A DNA stretch of 64,000 nt from positions 124,001-188,000 of the forward strand of contig CBDAQW010000033.1 in NCBI GenBank assembly GCA_965199185.1, written 5' to 3'. The DNA is from Endozoicomonas sp965199185 (GTDB taxonomy: Bacteria; Pseudomonadota; Gammaproteobacteria; Pseudomonadales; Endozoicomonadaceae). Below are positions 10,201-18,210 of this stretch, one piece after another (within the stretch, counting starts at the first letter, position 1; every line of letters starts with the position of its first letter). The notes beneath the pieces were generated by a model. The model was not told where the DNA came from. It saw nothing but the letters and a program-made list of their open reading frames with translations, and ran no database searches. The translations under genes and the position numbers were made by a program.

Positions 10201-13200
10201 TCATCTTCAATGACTGCTTCCGAGTCATCTAGCGGCATTAACACCAGGGAGCGCTTCACACCATCAATATGGTGCCAGAGTTGTTGTTGTGAAACCAACA
10301 GCTTATCCAGTTTGATAATCTGAGACAGGTATTTAATCACTTCCGTATTGTCTTTGGATTCTATTGCAAGGTCGAGTAAGCGACGGCTGATGGGGTCGAG
10401 ATCATCTTTATCCTGCGCAATCTCATCGAGTTCACTGTGCAGAGCATAAGTTACTCTGGGGTCATTAATATCAAGCGCAGAGAAAGGTCTGGCCATCGAT
10501 GGTATATAATAAAAAAGCGATGCAATCACCAAGTCCTTACTGTTCATAAAATCAGGTAGAGCTTGCTCATTCAGGTCAAATAATGCTTCTAAATCCGCAG
10601 GCTTAACACCCATGTCAAAGAGTTTTTTTGCACCCTCTGCGTAGGGAGCGGTATTGTCTATATCCAGGTGGTCGTCTGAATACGTAGCGGTGTAATAAGG
10701 TATAAATGCATATCTATCTACGGAGTTCCGTGTTGTTATTGATTTAATTATCATAAGTCTCTGAATGATATTCTCTGCATCACTATCTTTAATGATTCTC
10801 GAATAACCCAGTCTTTCAATGATGGTTTTGGCGTAATTGGGAACGACTAATTTTGGAATAGTGGTGTCGGTGAGGGATATAAAGGTATGCCGGTGATGAT
10901 TCCATAAACTGATGTATTCTTCGGGGTCATCTTGATAAAACTCCATAGATTCTATGAAATTGGTTTTACTTGATCGAATCTCTTTAACTAAATCAGAGGT
11001 TAAGGTATCCGAAATTTCTACCGGCATAGCTCGTACATCATGATACAAAGTGTAACTTTTTAATACTTCCATTTTCTTTATGGATTCAGGTGCATTTACT
11101 ACTTCTTCTTCAAACCATTTAATGGTTGGCTTTATATCATGACTATGTGGTGCATCTTCATTATTTAACCATTCTTTCATATCGGCTATGGCTGAAATTA
11201 TTTCTAAATCAGTCATTTCTGGCAAGTAATCAATAATACTGGCGAGCCGATTTACTAACCTAGGATTGAGGGTGTCTATGTATAATTTTAATATCTTAGG
11301 GTCGGTTGCTATGTCACCATGTTCAATGCCCTGATCAAAAAAGTAATCGATTGCAGAGAGCTGCTTCATCGCTTCTCTTGTATTAGAGAATAATTCATCA
11401 GCCTCCTTCAGTTCTTCTGTTAGCTGATCAATTCTTTTCTCTGATTCATCTACAACTGTTTGTGCTTTGATTCTTCTTGTTTTTAGAACCATCGTATCAT
11501 CGTCTGCAACATTGGCTTCTTCCTGAAGCTGAGCTGCCGGCTTGGCTCGATCAAGTTGATCATCGGTTACCGTCGGTTCTTCTTCAAGGTCTTCTTTGAC
11601 GACTGGTTTGTCAGGCTCTTTGGCCATTGCGGACTGTGGTTTTTCATCAGCAGCGCCTTCTGATTGACCGTCAACACCGGTAGTGACCTCGTCTTGCTCA
11701 TCCTGAGCAGGCGTATCGGATTGTTGCTGAGCGGCTATCTCATCTGCCATTATTTCATTCAATGTATCAATGGCGACTTTATGATCCGTATGAGCATTTA
11801 ACAGTGACTCCTTAAGCTGACTTACCTGACTTTTTACCGCATAGTGACTTAACTTCTGCTGTCTGTATAATTCTGTAAGACGTGCTCTCTGGCTCTTTTT
11901 AATTTCCTGATCAAGTTTGATTTGAAACGGTTTTGTTCTTTTTTCTGGACTGTTTTCCTCGCTGCTATCGGCACCAGTCCCATCCCCATCCCCTTGGTCG
12001 ATATCCGTTTCTGCTTCAAGTTGATGGTTGCCTTCAAAATCAGCGGTTGAGTGTTTTTTAAGAAGGCGCTGTCTATAAGTGTTAATCTTTATTTTTTTGG
12101 ATTTATCTGTGTTTTTATTATTCTCTATGAGTTTGTCTATAGTGTTTTCTATTGCTGCTATTAAGTCGTCGAATTCACACCTGTATTCTATTATTTTATG
12201 GTGGAGCTTGTTAAATTCTTTTGTTGATATTTGCTTTGATTCATCGTTGTTGAAGGCGGTTTTTTTAAATTCCTCAAGTTCTAAATTTAATTTGAAAAGT
12301 TGATCTTTTTTTCTATAAAGATCCTCTTTGGTCTTACCGAATTTTTTTTGTAATTCTTTTGTTAAAATACTGTTTTCGTTTAGCTGGTCATCAAAAGACA
12401 GTTTCAGTATCTCTTCCAGGAGTGTTTTTTCCTCTTCTATTAATAGAGTGATTTCTTCGTTTTTTTTATTGATTTGATTTTGATCTTCTTTAAGCTGACT
12501 CTCAAGCATGGTGTTTTCTACTTCCAGTGTTTCAATTGTTTCCTCGCGATCTTTGATAAGCGTGTATAATTCATTTAGATTGTTTGTATTTTTAGTCAAT
12601 TGCGTTTTCAGTAGATATACTGTCTCTTCTGAAGGTTTGTATACACCGGTTAAAGGATAATATGTTTGCAGTAAGCGTATGCGTATACTGTTTTCAAAAT
12701 CAGAAGCTCCCTTACGTAATCCAATGATTTTATAGCGGGTATGATCACTTTGGAATGATTCAGATTGATTGTCCAGATATTGTCCTATTTGCTTTAGTGG
12801 GGAGTCAGGGTTATCTGGGTCTATAGCATTTTTGTAGAGATAAAGTACAAAATCTTTTCGCATGCTGCGAATTAAATTAAATGAAGTCTCTATGTCGTCT
12901 TTTATTAACAAATTTTCATTTTTACGGGCGGCATTAAATTTTAGCCACTCAATGGACAAAAGCTGTGCATCGAGTCGGTCGAGATACTCTTCAGGGGGCG
13001 ATATGCCTTTGTCTGCATAGTACTTCAGTTCTTGTAATATTTGCTCTGAAATGTAATTTTCCAGTACTCCAGCCTGTTGGCTGGAAACCTTAAAACCAGA
13101 CCCATCTTTAAAAGACAGGACTTTCTGACGGAGATAAAATCCTGTCGTGGTTCCCTCAGCCGTATCGGTGATACTGGAATAGATTTTTGGGATTTGTAGC

Positions 13201-13910
13201 TCTGTAAGCACTTCCTCTGGCGTTTCAGCATAAGAGTATTTTGGTATTACCTGTGTGCTTAATCGAAGGGTTTTCGCTTCAAGGTAAGAACTGATCTGCT
13301 CAGAGTTCCAGGTGGCTTCAAAAAAGATATCCGCCAGTGTTTTTCTATTGTATACAAATGCAGAGTCTGATGGAGATTCTTCAACCTCTGGGTGTACTTT
13401 TAAAATAGAAATATCTTCGCCTTCAGTGAGATCAGGCAGTGCTTGTTGAAGGAATGCAATGAGCTTTTTTTGTTCGTCAGGCTCATAAAGTCGTGTGAAG
13501 GGCTGTTGAACCGGATCCTCTGATTCAATGTAGGTCTTGATTTTTTCTGCATAGTGGCTGTTCTGTGTTATTTCGATTCTTCCATTGGCATCACGCATGA
13601 TGGACATTAGTACCACTTTTTTAGAGTCGTCGTTATTCGTATAGACAAGATCGAAAACGACTTCATCTTCCAATTGTTTGGGGCCAGGATCGATGCTTAC
13701 GCCGGCCAGTTCCTTCAGTTCACGAAGAAATGGAAAGTCTTCTGTTGTTAAATAGACACCAGGTTCTTCACCAATTTCCTGCGCCTCGTATTGAGTGCCT
13801 GTTTTTTCACTTACCACAATAATTTTATTTGCTGCCGCCTGTGAAAACAGAACGGTTCCTACGGCGACAGCGATAGCGCTTTTTATAAATTTGCTGTGTG
13901 GTGCATACAT
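7287..13910 (-). CDS. Giant exported coiled-coil protein, unknown function
   Basis: A 2207-residue protein of no recognised family. Visible parts: a Sec-type signal peptide (residues 1-27, KFIKSAIAVAVGTVLFSQAAA); a mixed globular region to about 430; a long heptad-rich coiled coil at about 430-600; acidic, low-complexity linkers at about 630-660 and 728-808; a long helical region; a hydrophobic patch at about 1985-2015 (FLATAVGAPLVYS, then ALFYSLAYAGY); and a Pro/Thr-rich tail at about 2120-2170. The 5' third of the gene is more AT-rich than the neighbouring core genes. It stands where tldD would be in E. coli, between yhdP and the V-ATPase operon, and ends 10 bases before a small acidic exported protein. 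Size and architecture suggest a secreted or surface protein acting on a host or other cells, but no catalytic motif was found. Confidence 0.75.
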   Translation of the reverse strand: MYAPHSKFIKSAIAVAVGTVLFSQAAANKIIVVSEKTGTQYEAQEIGEEPGVYLTTEDFPFLRELKELAGVSIDPGPKQLEDEVVFDLVYTNNDDSKKVVLMSIMRDANGRIEITQNSHYAEKIKTYIESEDPVQQPFTRLYEPDEQKKLIAFLQQALPDLTEGEDISILKVHPEVEESPSDSAFVYNRKTLADIFFEATWNSEQISSYLEAKTLRLSTQVIPKYSYAETPEEVLTELQIPKIYSSITDTAEGTTTGFYLRQKVLSFKDGSGFKVSSQQAGVLENYISEQILQELKYYADKGISPPEEYLDRLDAQLLSIEWLKFNAARKNENLLIKDDIETSFNLIRSMRKDFVLYLYKNAIDPDNPDSPLKQIGQYLDNQSESFQSDHTRYKIIGLRKGASDFENSIRIRLLQTYYPLTGVYKPSEETVYLLKTQLTKNTNNLNELYTLIKDREETIETLEVENTMLESQLKEDQNQINKKNEEITLLIEEEKTLLEEILKLSFDDQLNENSILTKELQKKFGKTKEDLYRKKDQLFKLNLELEEFKKTAFNNDESKQISTKEFNKLHHKIIEYRCEFDDLIAAIENTIDKLIENNKNTDKSKKIKINTYRQRLLKKHSTADFEGNHQLEAETDIDQGDGDGTGADSSEENSPEKRTKPFQIKLDQEIKKSQRARLTELYRQQKLSHYAVKSQVSQLKESLLNAHTDHKVAIDTLNEIMADEIAAQQQSDTPAQDEQDEVTTGVDGQSEGAADEKPQSAMAKEPDKPVVKEDLEEEPTVTDDQLDRAKPAAQLQEEANVADDDTMVLKTRRIKAQTVVDESEKRIDQLTEELKEADELFSNTREAMKQLSAIDYFFDQGIEHGDIATDPKILKLYIDTLNPRLVNRLASIIDYLPEMTDLEIISAIADMKEWLNNEDAPHSHDIKPTIKWFEEEVVNAPESIKKMEVLKSYTLYHDVRAMPVEISDTLTSDLVKEIRSSKTNFIESMEFYQDDPEEYISLWNHHRHTFISLTDTTIPKLVVPNYAKTIIERLGYSRIIKDSDAENIIQRLMIIKSITTRNSVDRYAFIPYYTATYSDDHLDIDNTAPYAEGAKKLFDMGVKPADLEALFDLNEQALPDFMNSKDLVIASLFYYIPSMARPFSALDINDPRVTYALHSELDEIAQDKDDLDPISRRLLDLAIESKDNTEVIKYLSQIIKLDKLLVSQQQLWHHIDGVKRSLVLMPLDDSEAVIEDDNPHRILSFLGSRRAILNAGFAKDYKASLSALRQLPDTIEHLEPPINELARYLGNPKDVPTLSETEINALAESGEWLAKHPHHQKALLTFFPEEARKGLETVFSAIHPQQQPGIISQFFWGKEDSIEKRFFSSLAQAYRTETTYDSVRAGQRDLKQVQIILEQVNKVVETSDAMAADISTLRETLAAKGGIDDFYGEIIKILSDEEEIPSMTPSQTEAIKYLQASTGIFSKQTEAVDYLENISKPLSKDNKAYLYFMLRWGQDDEDINAFAAGNRELLNNALQNRIPRTGRLTLDSLQKTVDANSIADLAGKLSTKDKASIEALAEEARKVLNPFAQDDEIIGRYIDRQLGINTSQAITTKTAQLMAQNVKILNALERHIISGAIIEEDLLELLTPQGIATEQARLLAVSQKELDEFNKYLIEQEELNGLISELRSAARNPDKTFKYAIQDSRWNLFNVWKSMILERMLDAMTFYPVHENIRAFEEMLYNMPLLGDTTRSLIEYTRLKQLFDMLATHEADLIVDPVTGLLGAGYQVFRFATTTLGQTRFAASQGSAIATIYSLENLITGFFFDLAVQKGVLTARMYDFMRYLDPVTRIQAALEGELKKLDVIKGLMLRRGGSDKMLESNQEDIKTLIKNLDINNPEWQNSIDPAYKFLKEHNYPDVVSLNWWVRLAKSPETYRVKRKLIQKRMANLGSHLAAGAIPATLAYRKGWANILQWAVKPAARALPNQKNIKLLKSAHPRIYSFLATAVGAPLVYSTPWNAALFYSLAYAGYDILGNKGQHTATLLNQTYNGLSTIGETLYFYIPGEIKEFLPSTEYLRATAYRWLPDTASITEPVYSYPSPPDQSYRANHRKQGLIDLAGYLMRPAYEQLSIELGAYDRHQQAEVSYAPTSVSTAKPSITEPPVHPIETPAIKPSAHTVKTPTTEPPAKSAKPRVVSPESVNIRATGNSRRIAAETKVNRALDEL

Positions 13911-14111
13911 ACAAAAACCTCGGTAATGGCGAAAGGCTCTTATTATTCAAAGTAAGAAACCGGAAGATCTATAAAAAGTCGTATAACCAAGAAGATTTAG
14001 CACCAATATTGCCAGCTGCAAGTGACAGGTTGGGTACTCGAGTATGTTGTGGCGTGTCTGGCTTTGTATACCAACGCCTTGAGAGGAAATCAGCGCTTTA
14101 TTTTTTCAGGT

Positions 14112-14140
14112 AAAAAAACTGCCGGGGAGCCGGCAGTTTT
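14112..14140 (-). terminator. Rho-independent terminator of the V-ATPase operon
   Basis: CTGCCGG (14119-14125) pairs with CCGGCAG (14130-14136) around a 4-base loop, extended by A-T pairs. Read on the minus strand, the stem is followed by a seven-T run. It lies 23 bases after the stop of the last V-ATPase gene. Confidence 0.88.
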
Positions 14141-14162
14141 CATTTTAAGGAAACAACAACGA

Positions 14163-16019
14163 TCAGGCCGCTACAGCACTGGCTGCAAACTGGCTACGTA
14201 GTTCCTGAATTTTTTCCATATAGTTGTTGTACTCAGGTGACTGGTAGTGCGCGTAGTGCATGTTCTTGAACAGACCGGTGATCTTCATAAAGAAGTCTCG
14301 CACCTGATCTTTATCCGCAAAATTGTACTGCTGATGGATCAGACTGACGACCAGTTCAAAGTTTTCTTTCTGACGATTTAGAGGGCAGCTGGCGTCTACA
14401 TCGTCAAAGGCATCTTGTTGCAGATACACCATATCCAGCAGGAAGGCTTTCTGGAAGGTGATGTAGTCGTCCATGCTGACGCCTTCTTCACCAGTAACCT
14501 GCATCATCTGGTTGATGCTGTCGCCACGAACCAGCAGAGCATGCATTTCTTTAACGGTGCTGACCCATTCAGACGACAGGTTTTCACTGTACCAGCCTTC
14601 CAGCTGATCCAGGTAGCGTGACCAGGAGATCAGCGGGTCAATCGCCGGGTAGAAACGCTTGTAAGCGCGGTCGTAAGACAGACCCAGGAAGTTCTTAACC
14701 GTCGACAAGGTTGCCTGAGTCACAGGTTCTTCAAAGTTACCACCGGCGGGTGATACAGAACCGATCATGGTCAGAGAGCCTTCGTCACCGTCTTCGTTGC
14801 GAATCACACCACAACGTTCATAGACACCTTTGATGGCGGAGTCCATGTAAGCCGGGAAGCCTTCTTCACCCGGAATCTCTTCCAGACGGTTGGAGGTTTC
14901 ACGCATCGCCTGCGCCCAGCGAGACGTGGAGTCAGCCAGCGCCAGCACGTTGTAACCCATCTGACGGTAGTATTCACCCAAAGTCAGACCTGTGTAGATA
15001 GAAGCTTCACGAGCCGCTACCGGCATAGACGACGTATTACAGATAATAACGGTACGATCCATCAAAGCACCGCCGGTTTTTGGATCCTGCAGGTGCGGGA
15101 ATTCTTCGATGGTCTCTACCACTTCACCGGCTCGCTCACCACAGGCGGTTACGATAACGATGTCAGCGTCGCAGTAACGGGAGAAGGAGTGCTGCAGTAC
15201 AGTTTTACCAGAACCGAATGGACCAGGAATACAACCAGTACCACCCCGGGCAATCGGGAAGAACGTATCGACGATACGGGTTGTGGTTACCAGAGGCTGG
15301 TCTGGGTACAGGCGCTCAGTCTTACCCTTTACTTGCAGAGTTTCAGAGATGGATTTACGCACAGGCCATTTCTGGAACATGTTCAGTTCGATCTCTTCAC
15401 CGCGCTCGTTTTTCACTTTGGCAACGACGGTGTCGACGGTGAAGTTACCTTCCTGAATCCAGGTGATTTCCAGTTCGCCGGTCATGTCGAACGGAATCAT
15501 GATGCGGTGCGTGAAACGACCTTCTGGCACAGTACCAAAGGTTTCACCAGCACGCAGCTTGTCGCCGATTTTGGCGGTAGCGGTGAAGGCCCATTCTTTA
15601 GAACGATCCAGAGAGGGCGCCTTAACACCACGCTGCAAGAACTTCCCGTGTTCCAGAGCCAGAGCTTCCAGTGGATTCTGCAGACCGTCGTAGATCATTG
15701 CCAGTACACCCGGACCCAGTTCTACAGAGAGTAATTCACCGGTCTGGATGATCTTGTCGCCGACGGCAACACCACGGGTTTCTTCGAATACCTGAATGTC
15801 GGCGGTGTTACCACGGACACGCAGAACTTCGGCCATTAGCTGTTCGTCAATAGCTTCGTTGGAGCGGCGGCTTGGCAGTACATAAACTACTTCGTTTTTT
15901 ACCAGAGGCTTGGAGAAGCCAGAGGTGTTGGTGCTTTCGATGGTGATGATATCACCCATCACAGCCACGACCTGAGCAGTCGCCTGTGGCACCTGTGTTG
16001 TATTTGTCTTTTCAGTCAT
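14163..16019 (-). CDS. atpA: V-type ATPase catalytic subunit A
   Basis: The 618-residue protein is the nucleotide-hydrolysing subunit of the V1 head. The Walker A motif GPFGSGKT lies near residue 260, with GERAGEV and the SRWAQAMRE region downstream, all typical of subunit A; the long non-homologous insert that separates A from F-type beta is present at about 110-200. It assembles with B as A3B3. Unusually it is the last gene of the operon, separated from the DUF2764 gene by about 190 bases holding inverted REP-like repeats, and followed by a strong terminator. Confidence 0.95.
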   Translation of the reverse strand: MTEKTNTTQVPQATAQVVAVMGDIITIESTNTSGFSKPLVKNEVVYVLPSRRSNEAIDEQLMAEVLRVRGNTADIQVFEETRGVAVGDKIIQTGELLSVELGPGVLAMIYDGLQNPLEALALEHGKFLQRGVKAPSLDRSKEWAFTATAKIGDKLRAGETFGTVPEGRFTHRIMIPFDMTGELEITWIQEGNFTVDTVVAKVKNERGEEIELNMFQKWPVRKSISETLQVKGKTERLYPDQPLVTTTRIVDTFFPIARGGTGCIPGPFGSGKTVLQHSFSRYCDADIVIVTACGERAGEVVETIEEFPHLQDPKTGGALMDRTVIICNTSSMPVAAREASIYTGLTLGEYYRQMGYNVLALADSTSRWAQAMRETSNRLEEIPGEEGFPAYMDSAIKGVYERCGVIRNEDGDEGSLTMIGSVSPAGGNFEEPVTQATLSTVKNFLGLSYDRAYKRFYPAIDPLISWSRYLDQLEGWYSENLSSEWVSTVKEMHALLVRGDSINQMMQVTGEEGVSMDDYITFQKAFLLDMVYLQQDAFDDVDASCPLNRQKENFELVVSLIHQQYNFADKDQVRDFFMKITGLFKNMHYAHYQSPEYNNYMEKIQELRSQFAASAVAA

Positions 16020-16068
16020 CTGTATAACCGATTAAGTGGTTGAATCCTATTAGACTCAACGGTATCTG

Positions 16069-16196
16069 GTAGGTCGGTCTGTCCCGAAGGGACAAGCCGA
16101 CAATAAAGCTTGCAAACCGCACGACACTATTCGTGTTTTGTTATTGCGGTTTGTTTTTTTGTCGGCTTCTGCTCTTTGGGGGGAAACCGACCTACG
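16069..16196. repeat. Inverted pair of REP-like palindromes with an inner hairpin
   Basis: Two related palindromes face each other: 16069-16101 (reverse orientation) and 16161-16196 (forward, starting GTCGGCTTCTGC and ending ACCGACCTACG). Between them CAAACCGCA (16113-16121) pairs with TGCGGTTTG (16145-16153), followed on the + strand by seven Ts. The region could fold as one large nested stem in the V-ATPase transcript between DUF2764 and subunit A. A third copy lies at 22261-22296. Confidence 0.75.
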
Positions 16197-16211
16197 TTAT
16201 CATTGGTTGAT

Positions 16212-16907
16212 TCAGGCGGGGAGTTTATTGACAAACTCACCCAAGGCTGCATCAGTCAGATCATTGAAGCGATCAATGGCCTTTTCGCCATCGTTTTCAA
16301 CCCAGCGAGCGACCAGATTCCAACGCAGCAGGTAAATGACCACGGCTTCGAAATCAAAGCGATGTCGGGTGCCTAGCTCATTGAGCTTGCTCCAAACGGC
16401 TTCGAGCAGAGTTTTTTCCAGCGTTAGATAATCTTCTCTGGAAAGGCAGTCAATCGCCGTCGGAATCCATGGGAAAGTGTTTTGCAGACCCAGCGTTGGG
16501 TTGTTCCAGTTACGACGGATGTAAGCGTAACGGCTGCCAAAGCTCCAGCGAGTCGTGGTTGGTGCCTGAGCCCCTTTGGCTTTACGGCGCAGAGCTGATA
16601 TCACGGTGCGCATGTCGAGACGCCAGCTGACCAGTTCTTTCAGGTCTTTGCTGCCACGATCTGTGCCGTCCAGTTCCTGAATCAGGCGTTGAGCCAGATT
16701 GATCAGGGACGTTTCGTCAACATCATCACCCAGATGACTCCAGTGCATCAGCTGCTCAACCTGAATAAGGGTGTCGCGATCAGCACGACTGAGCATACTC
16801 AGGCGACGATCCAGCTGTATGCGGGAGATAGGCGTGATCTTGCTGTTGAACAGCGAGTCAATGTGAGGCAGTGATGTCAGCAGGGTGTAGTAGGCATTTT
16901 CAGCCAT
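16212..16907 (-). CDS. DUF2764 protein, C-like V-ATPase subunit
   Basis: A 231-residue protein beginning MAENAYYTLLTSLPHID, a hallmark of the DUF2764 family found only inside chlamydial/bacterial V-ATPase operons. The family occupies the place of subunit C and is thought to link the V1 head to the membrane sector; that role is inferred. The frame is open 24 codons further upstream, but the start at 16907 is preferred because AGAGGGA stands 8 bases before it and its N-terminus matches the family. A pseudoknot-like repeat set lies just upstream. Confidence 0.85.
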   Translation of the reverse strand: MAENAYYTLLTSLPHIDSLFNSKITPISRIQLDRRLSMLSRADRDTLIQVEQLMHWSHLGDDVDETSLINLAQRLIQELDGTDRGSKDLKELVSWRLDMRTVISALRRKAKGAQAPTTTRWSFGSRYAYIRRNWNNPTLGLQNTFPWIPTAIDCLSREDYLTLEKTLLEAVWSKLNELGTRHRFDFEAVVIYLLRWNLVARWVENDGEKAIDRFNDLTDAALGEFVNKLPA

Positions 16908-16928
16908 AAAAATAATCCCTCTTTGAGC

Positions 16929-16977
16929 TATGTTGGGCAACGTCGGACAAAACCAAACCAAGCCCAACATATCCGAC
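16929..16977 (-). promoter_or_regulatory. Interleaved inverted repeats (possible pseudoknot) before DUF2764
   Basis: On the minus strand the order is GTCGGA, TATGTTGGGC, spacer, TCCGAC, then GCCCAACATA. The 6-bp and 10-bp stems are perfect and interleaved, the layout of an H-type pseudoknot. The last arm ends about 7 bases before the DUF2764 ribosome binding site, so the fold could tune translation. The alternative is two mutually exclusive hairpins. Confidence 0.45.
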
Positions 16978-16984
16978 ACTCGTC

Positions 16985-17665
16985 TTATTTAACGATGCCT
17001 TCCAGCATGGCACGGAAACGAGGTTGCAGATGTTTCAGCAGAACCTCAGCAACGGCTTCCTGAGACAGTTCAACTTCGATGTCTTTGTCTTGCAGACGGA
17101 AGTTGATACCGGTTTGAGAAGCAGAGCCAACACTGAAGCTGACGCCTTTTTGCAACATTTTGGTCGCACGTACCTGAGCGAACTCCAGCAGACCACCTTC
17201 TTTCAGTAGCTCGGGTTTTTCACGCAGTTCGTCAACACCGATGACTTTCTGAGGCAGAACGATGTCTATTTTTTTCTCGCCACGCAGTTTGTTGGTGCCA
17301 GCGATTTCAACAATCATCTGTTCCAGCAGTTCTTCTTTTTGCATAGAAGTGTTTACCACAGAACTGATCTGCTCGGAGAATTTACCCAGCAGAAAATCTT
17401 TCAGTTCCAGAACCGCATTGCGCTCCGCCAGTTGCAGAGCTTCTTTACCGGCTTTAGTGATAAAGTCAGCTTCTTCACGGGCTTTGCTAACAATTTTACG
17501 GGCACGCAGCTCAGCATCGGCCACCAGTTCGGCAGCTTTGGCTTCGGCGTCAGTCACAATCTTGTCCGCTTCTTCGCGACCGCTGTTCACACCCTGGGTA
17601 CGCAGCTTCTCGATCAGTTCCTGTACGCCGACGGAAATTTTTCCTTCGGAGTTTGCAACAGTCAT
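16985..17665 (-). CDS. atpE: V-type ATPase subunit E
   Basis: A 226-residue protein with a long Ala/Glu/Lys-rich helix in the first half (EEADKIVTDAEAKAAELVADA) and a compact C-terminal domain, the layout of the E subunit of the peripheral stalk. In the family it pairs with a second stalk helix; no separate G/H gene is visible here. It follows atpK after 93 bases holding a GC-rich hairpin, and precedes DUF2764, the neighbour order seen in Chlamydia. Confidence 0.88.
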   Translation of the reverse strand: MTVANSEGKISVGVQELIEKLRTQGVNSGREEADKIVTDAEAKAAELVADAELRARKIVSKAREEADFITKAGKEALQLAERNAVLELKDFLLGKFSEQISSVVNTSMQKEELLEQMIVEIAGTNKLRGEKKIDIVLPQKVIGVDELREKPELLKEGGLLEFAQVRATKMLQKGVSFSVGSASQTGINFRLQDKDIEVELSQEAVAEVLLKHLQPRFRAMLEGIVK

Positions 17666-17712
17666 TGAATAAAATTCCTATATTTCAGTCTGGATTGTCA
17701 TGTTATAAATCA

Positions 17713-17750
17713 GGCTCCGCGACTGCCCGGAGCGAGCTAAGCGCGGAGCC
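17713..17750 (-). promoter_or_regulatory. GC-rich hairpin between atpK and atpE
   Basis: GGCTCCGCG (17713-17721) and CGCGGAGCC (17742-17750) form a perfect 9-bp stem with a 20-base loop. No T-run follows on the minus strand. It sits directly 3' of the proteolipid gene, where a stable stem could protect that mRNA segment or act as a partial terminator and so raise the amount of subunit K relative to downstream genes. Confidence 0.55.
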
Positions 17751-17758
17751 CAATTTAT

Positions 17759-18208
17759 TCAGGCAGCGATGCCCTGACCCATCACCAGAGCGAATACGAA
17801 CGCGAATACCGCGAAGCCTTCTACAATCGCTGCAGGTGCGATAGACAGACCGAATACTTCAGGCTTGTTCTTGGAGGCGTTGATTGCAGCAGCCACCGCC
17901 TGACCCTGATAAACAGCAGAGTACATCAGAGCGAAACCGGTCAGCAGACCAATACCGAACAGGCCAGGCGCACTCGCCAGAGTGACACCAATAGCACTCA
18001 GGGTGAACATGATGACGATACCGTAGATAACCTGAGAAGATGGCATCGCAGACAGACCTACGAATTTACCGTAGCCGCTTTCTACGTCCAGCATCGCACC
18101 ACAGGCAGCCTGACCGGCGACGGAACAACCGATAGCAGAACCGATAGCACCCAGTGCTACAGGAGCAAATACACCAACCCAACCCAGTGCGATAATCAGA
18201 TCTTCCAT
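17759..18208 (-). CDS. atpK: V-type ATPase proteolipid subunit K
   Basis: A 149-residue, four-helix membrane proteolipid forming the rotor ring. Only the last helix carries an essential carboxylate (E130 in AAIVEGFAVF), the fused, half-carboxylate layout of V-type K subunits. Compared from memory with Enterococcus hirae NtpK, the sodium ligands appear as S58 (for T64), Q59 (Q65), Q101 (Q110), E130 (E139), and Y62 (Y68). Sodium coupling is therefore plausible but not proven. It lies 2 bases downstream of atpI and is followed by a stable hairpin. Confidence 0.93.
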   Translation of the reverse strand: MEDLIIALGWVGVFAPVALGAIGSAIGCSVAGQAACGAMLDVESGYGKFVGLSAMPSSQVIYGIVIMFTLSAIGVTLASAPGLFGIGLLTGFALMYSAVYQGQAVAAAINASKNKPEVFGLSIAPAAIVEGFAVFAFVFALVMGQGIAA

Positions 18209-18210
18209 TG

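Noticed and set aside
15093..15734. A 213-codon open frame on the + strand antisense to the V-ATPase A gene
   Set aside because: Fully inside a well-supported gene, no ribosome binding site, and the sequence reads like the complement of conserved codons.
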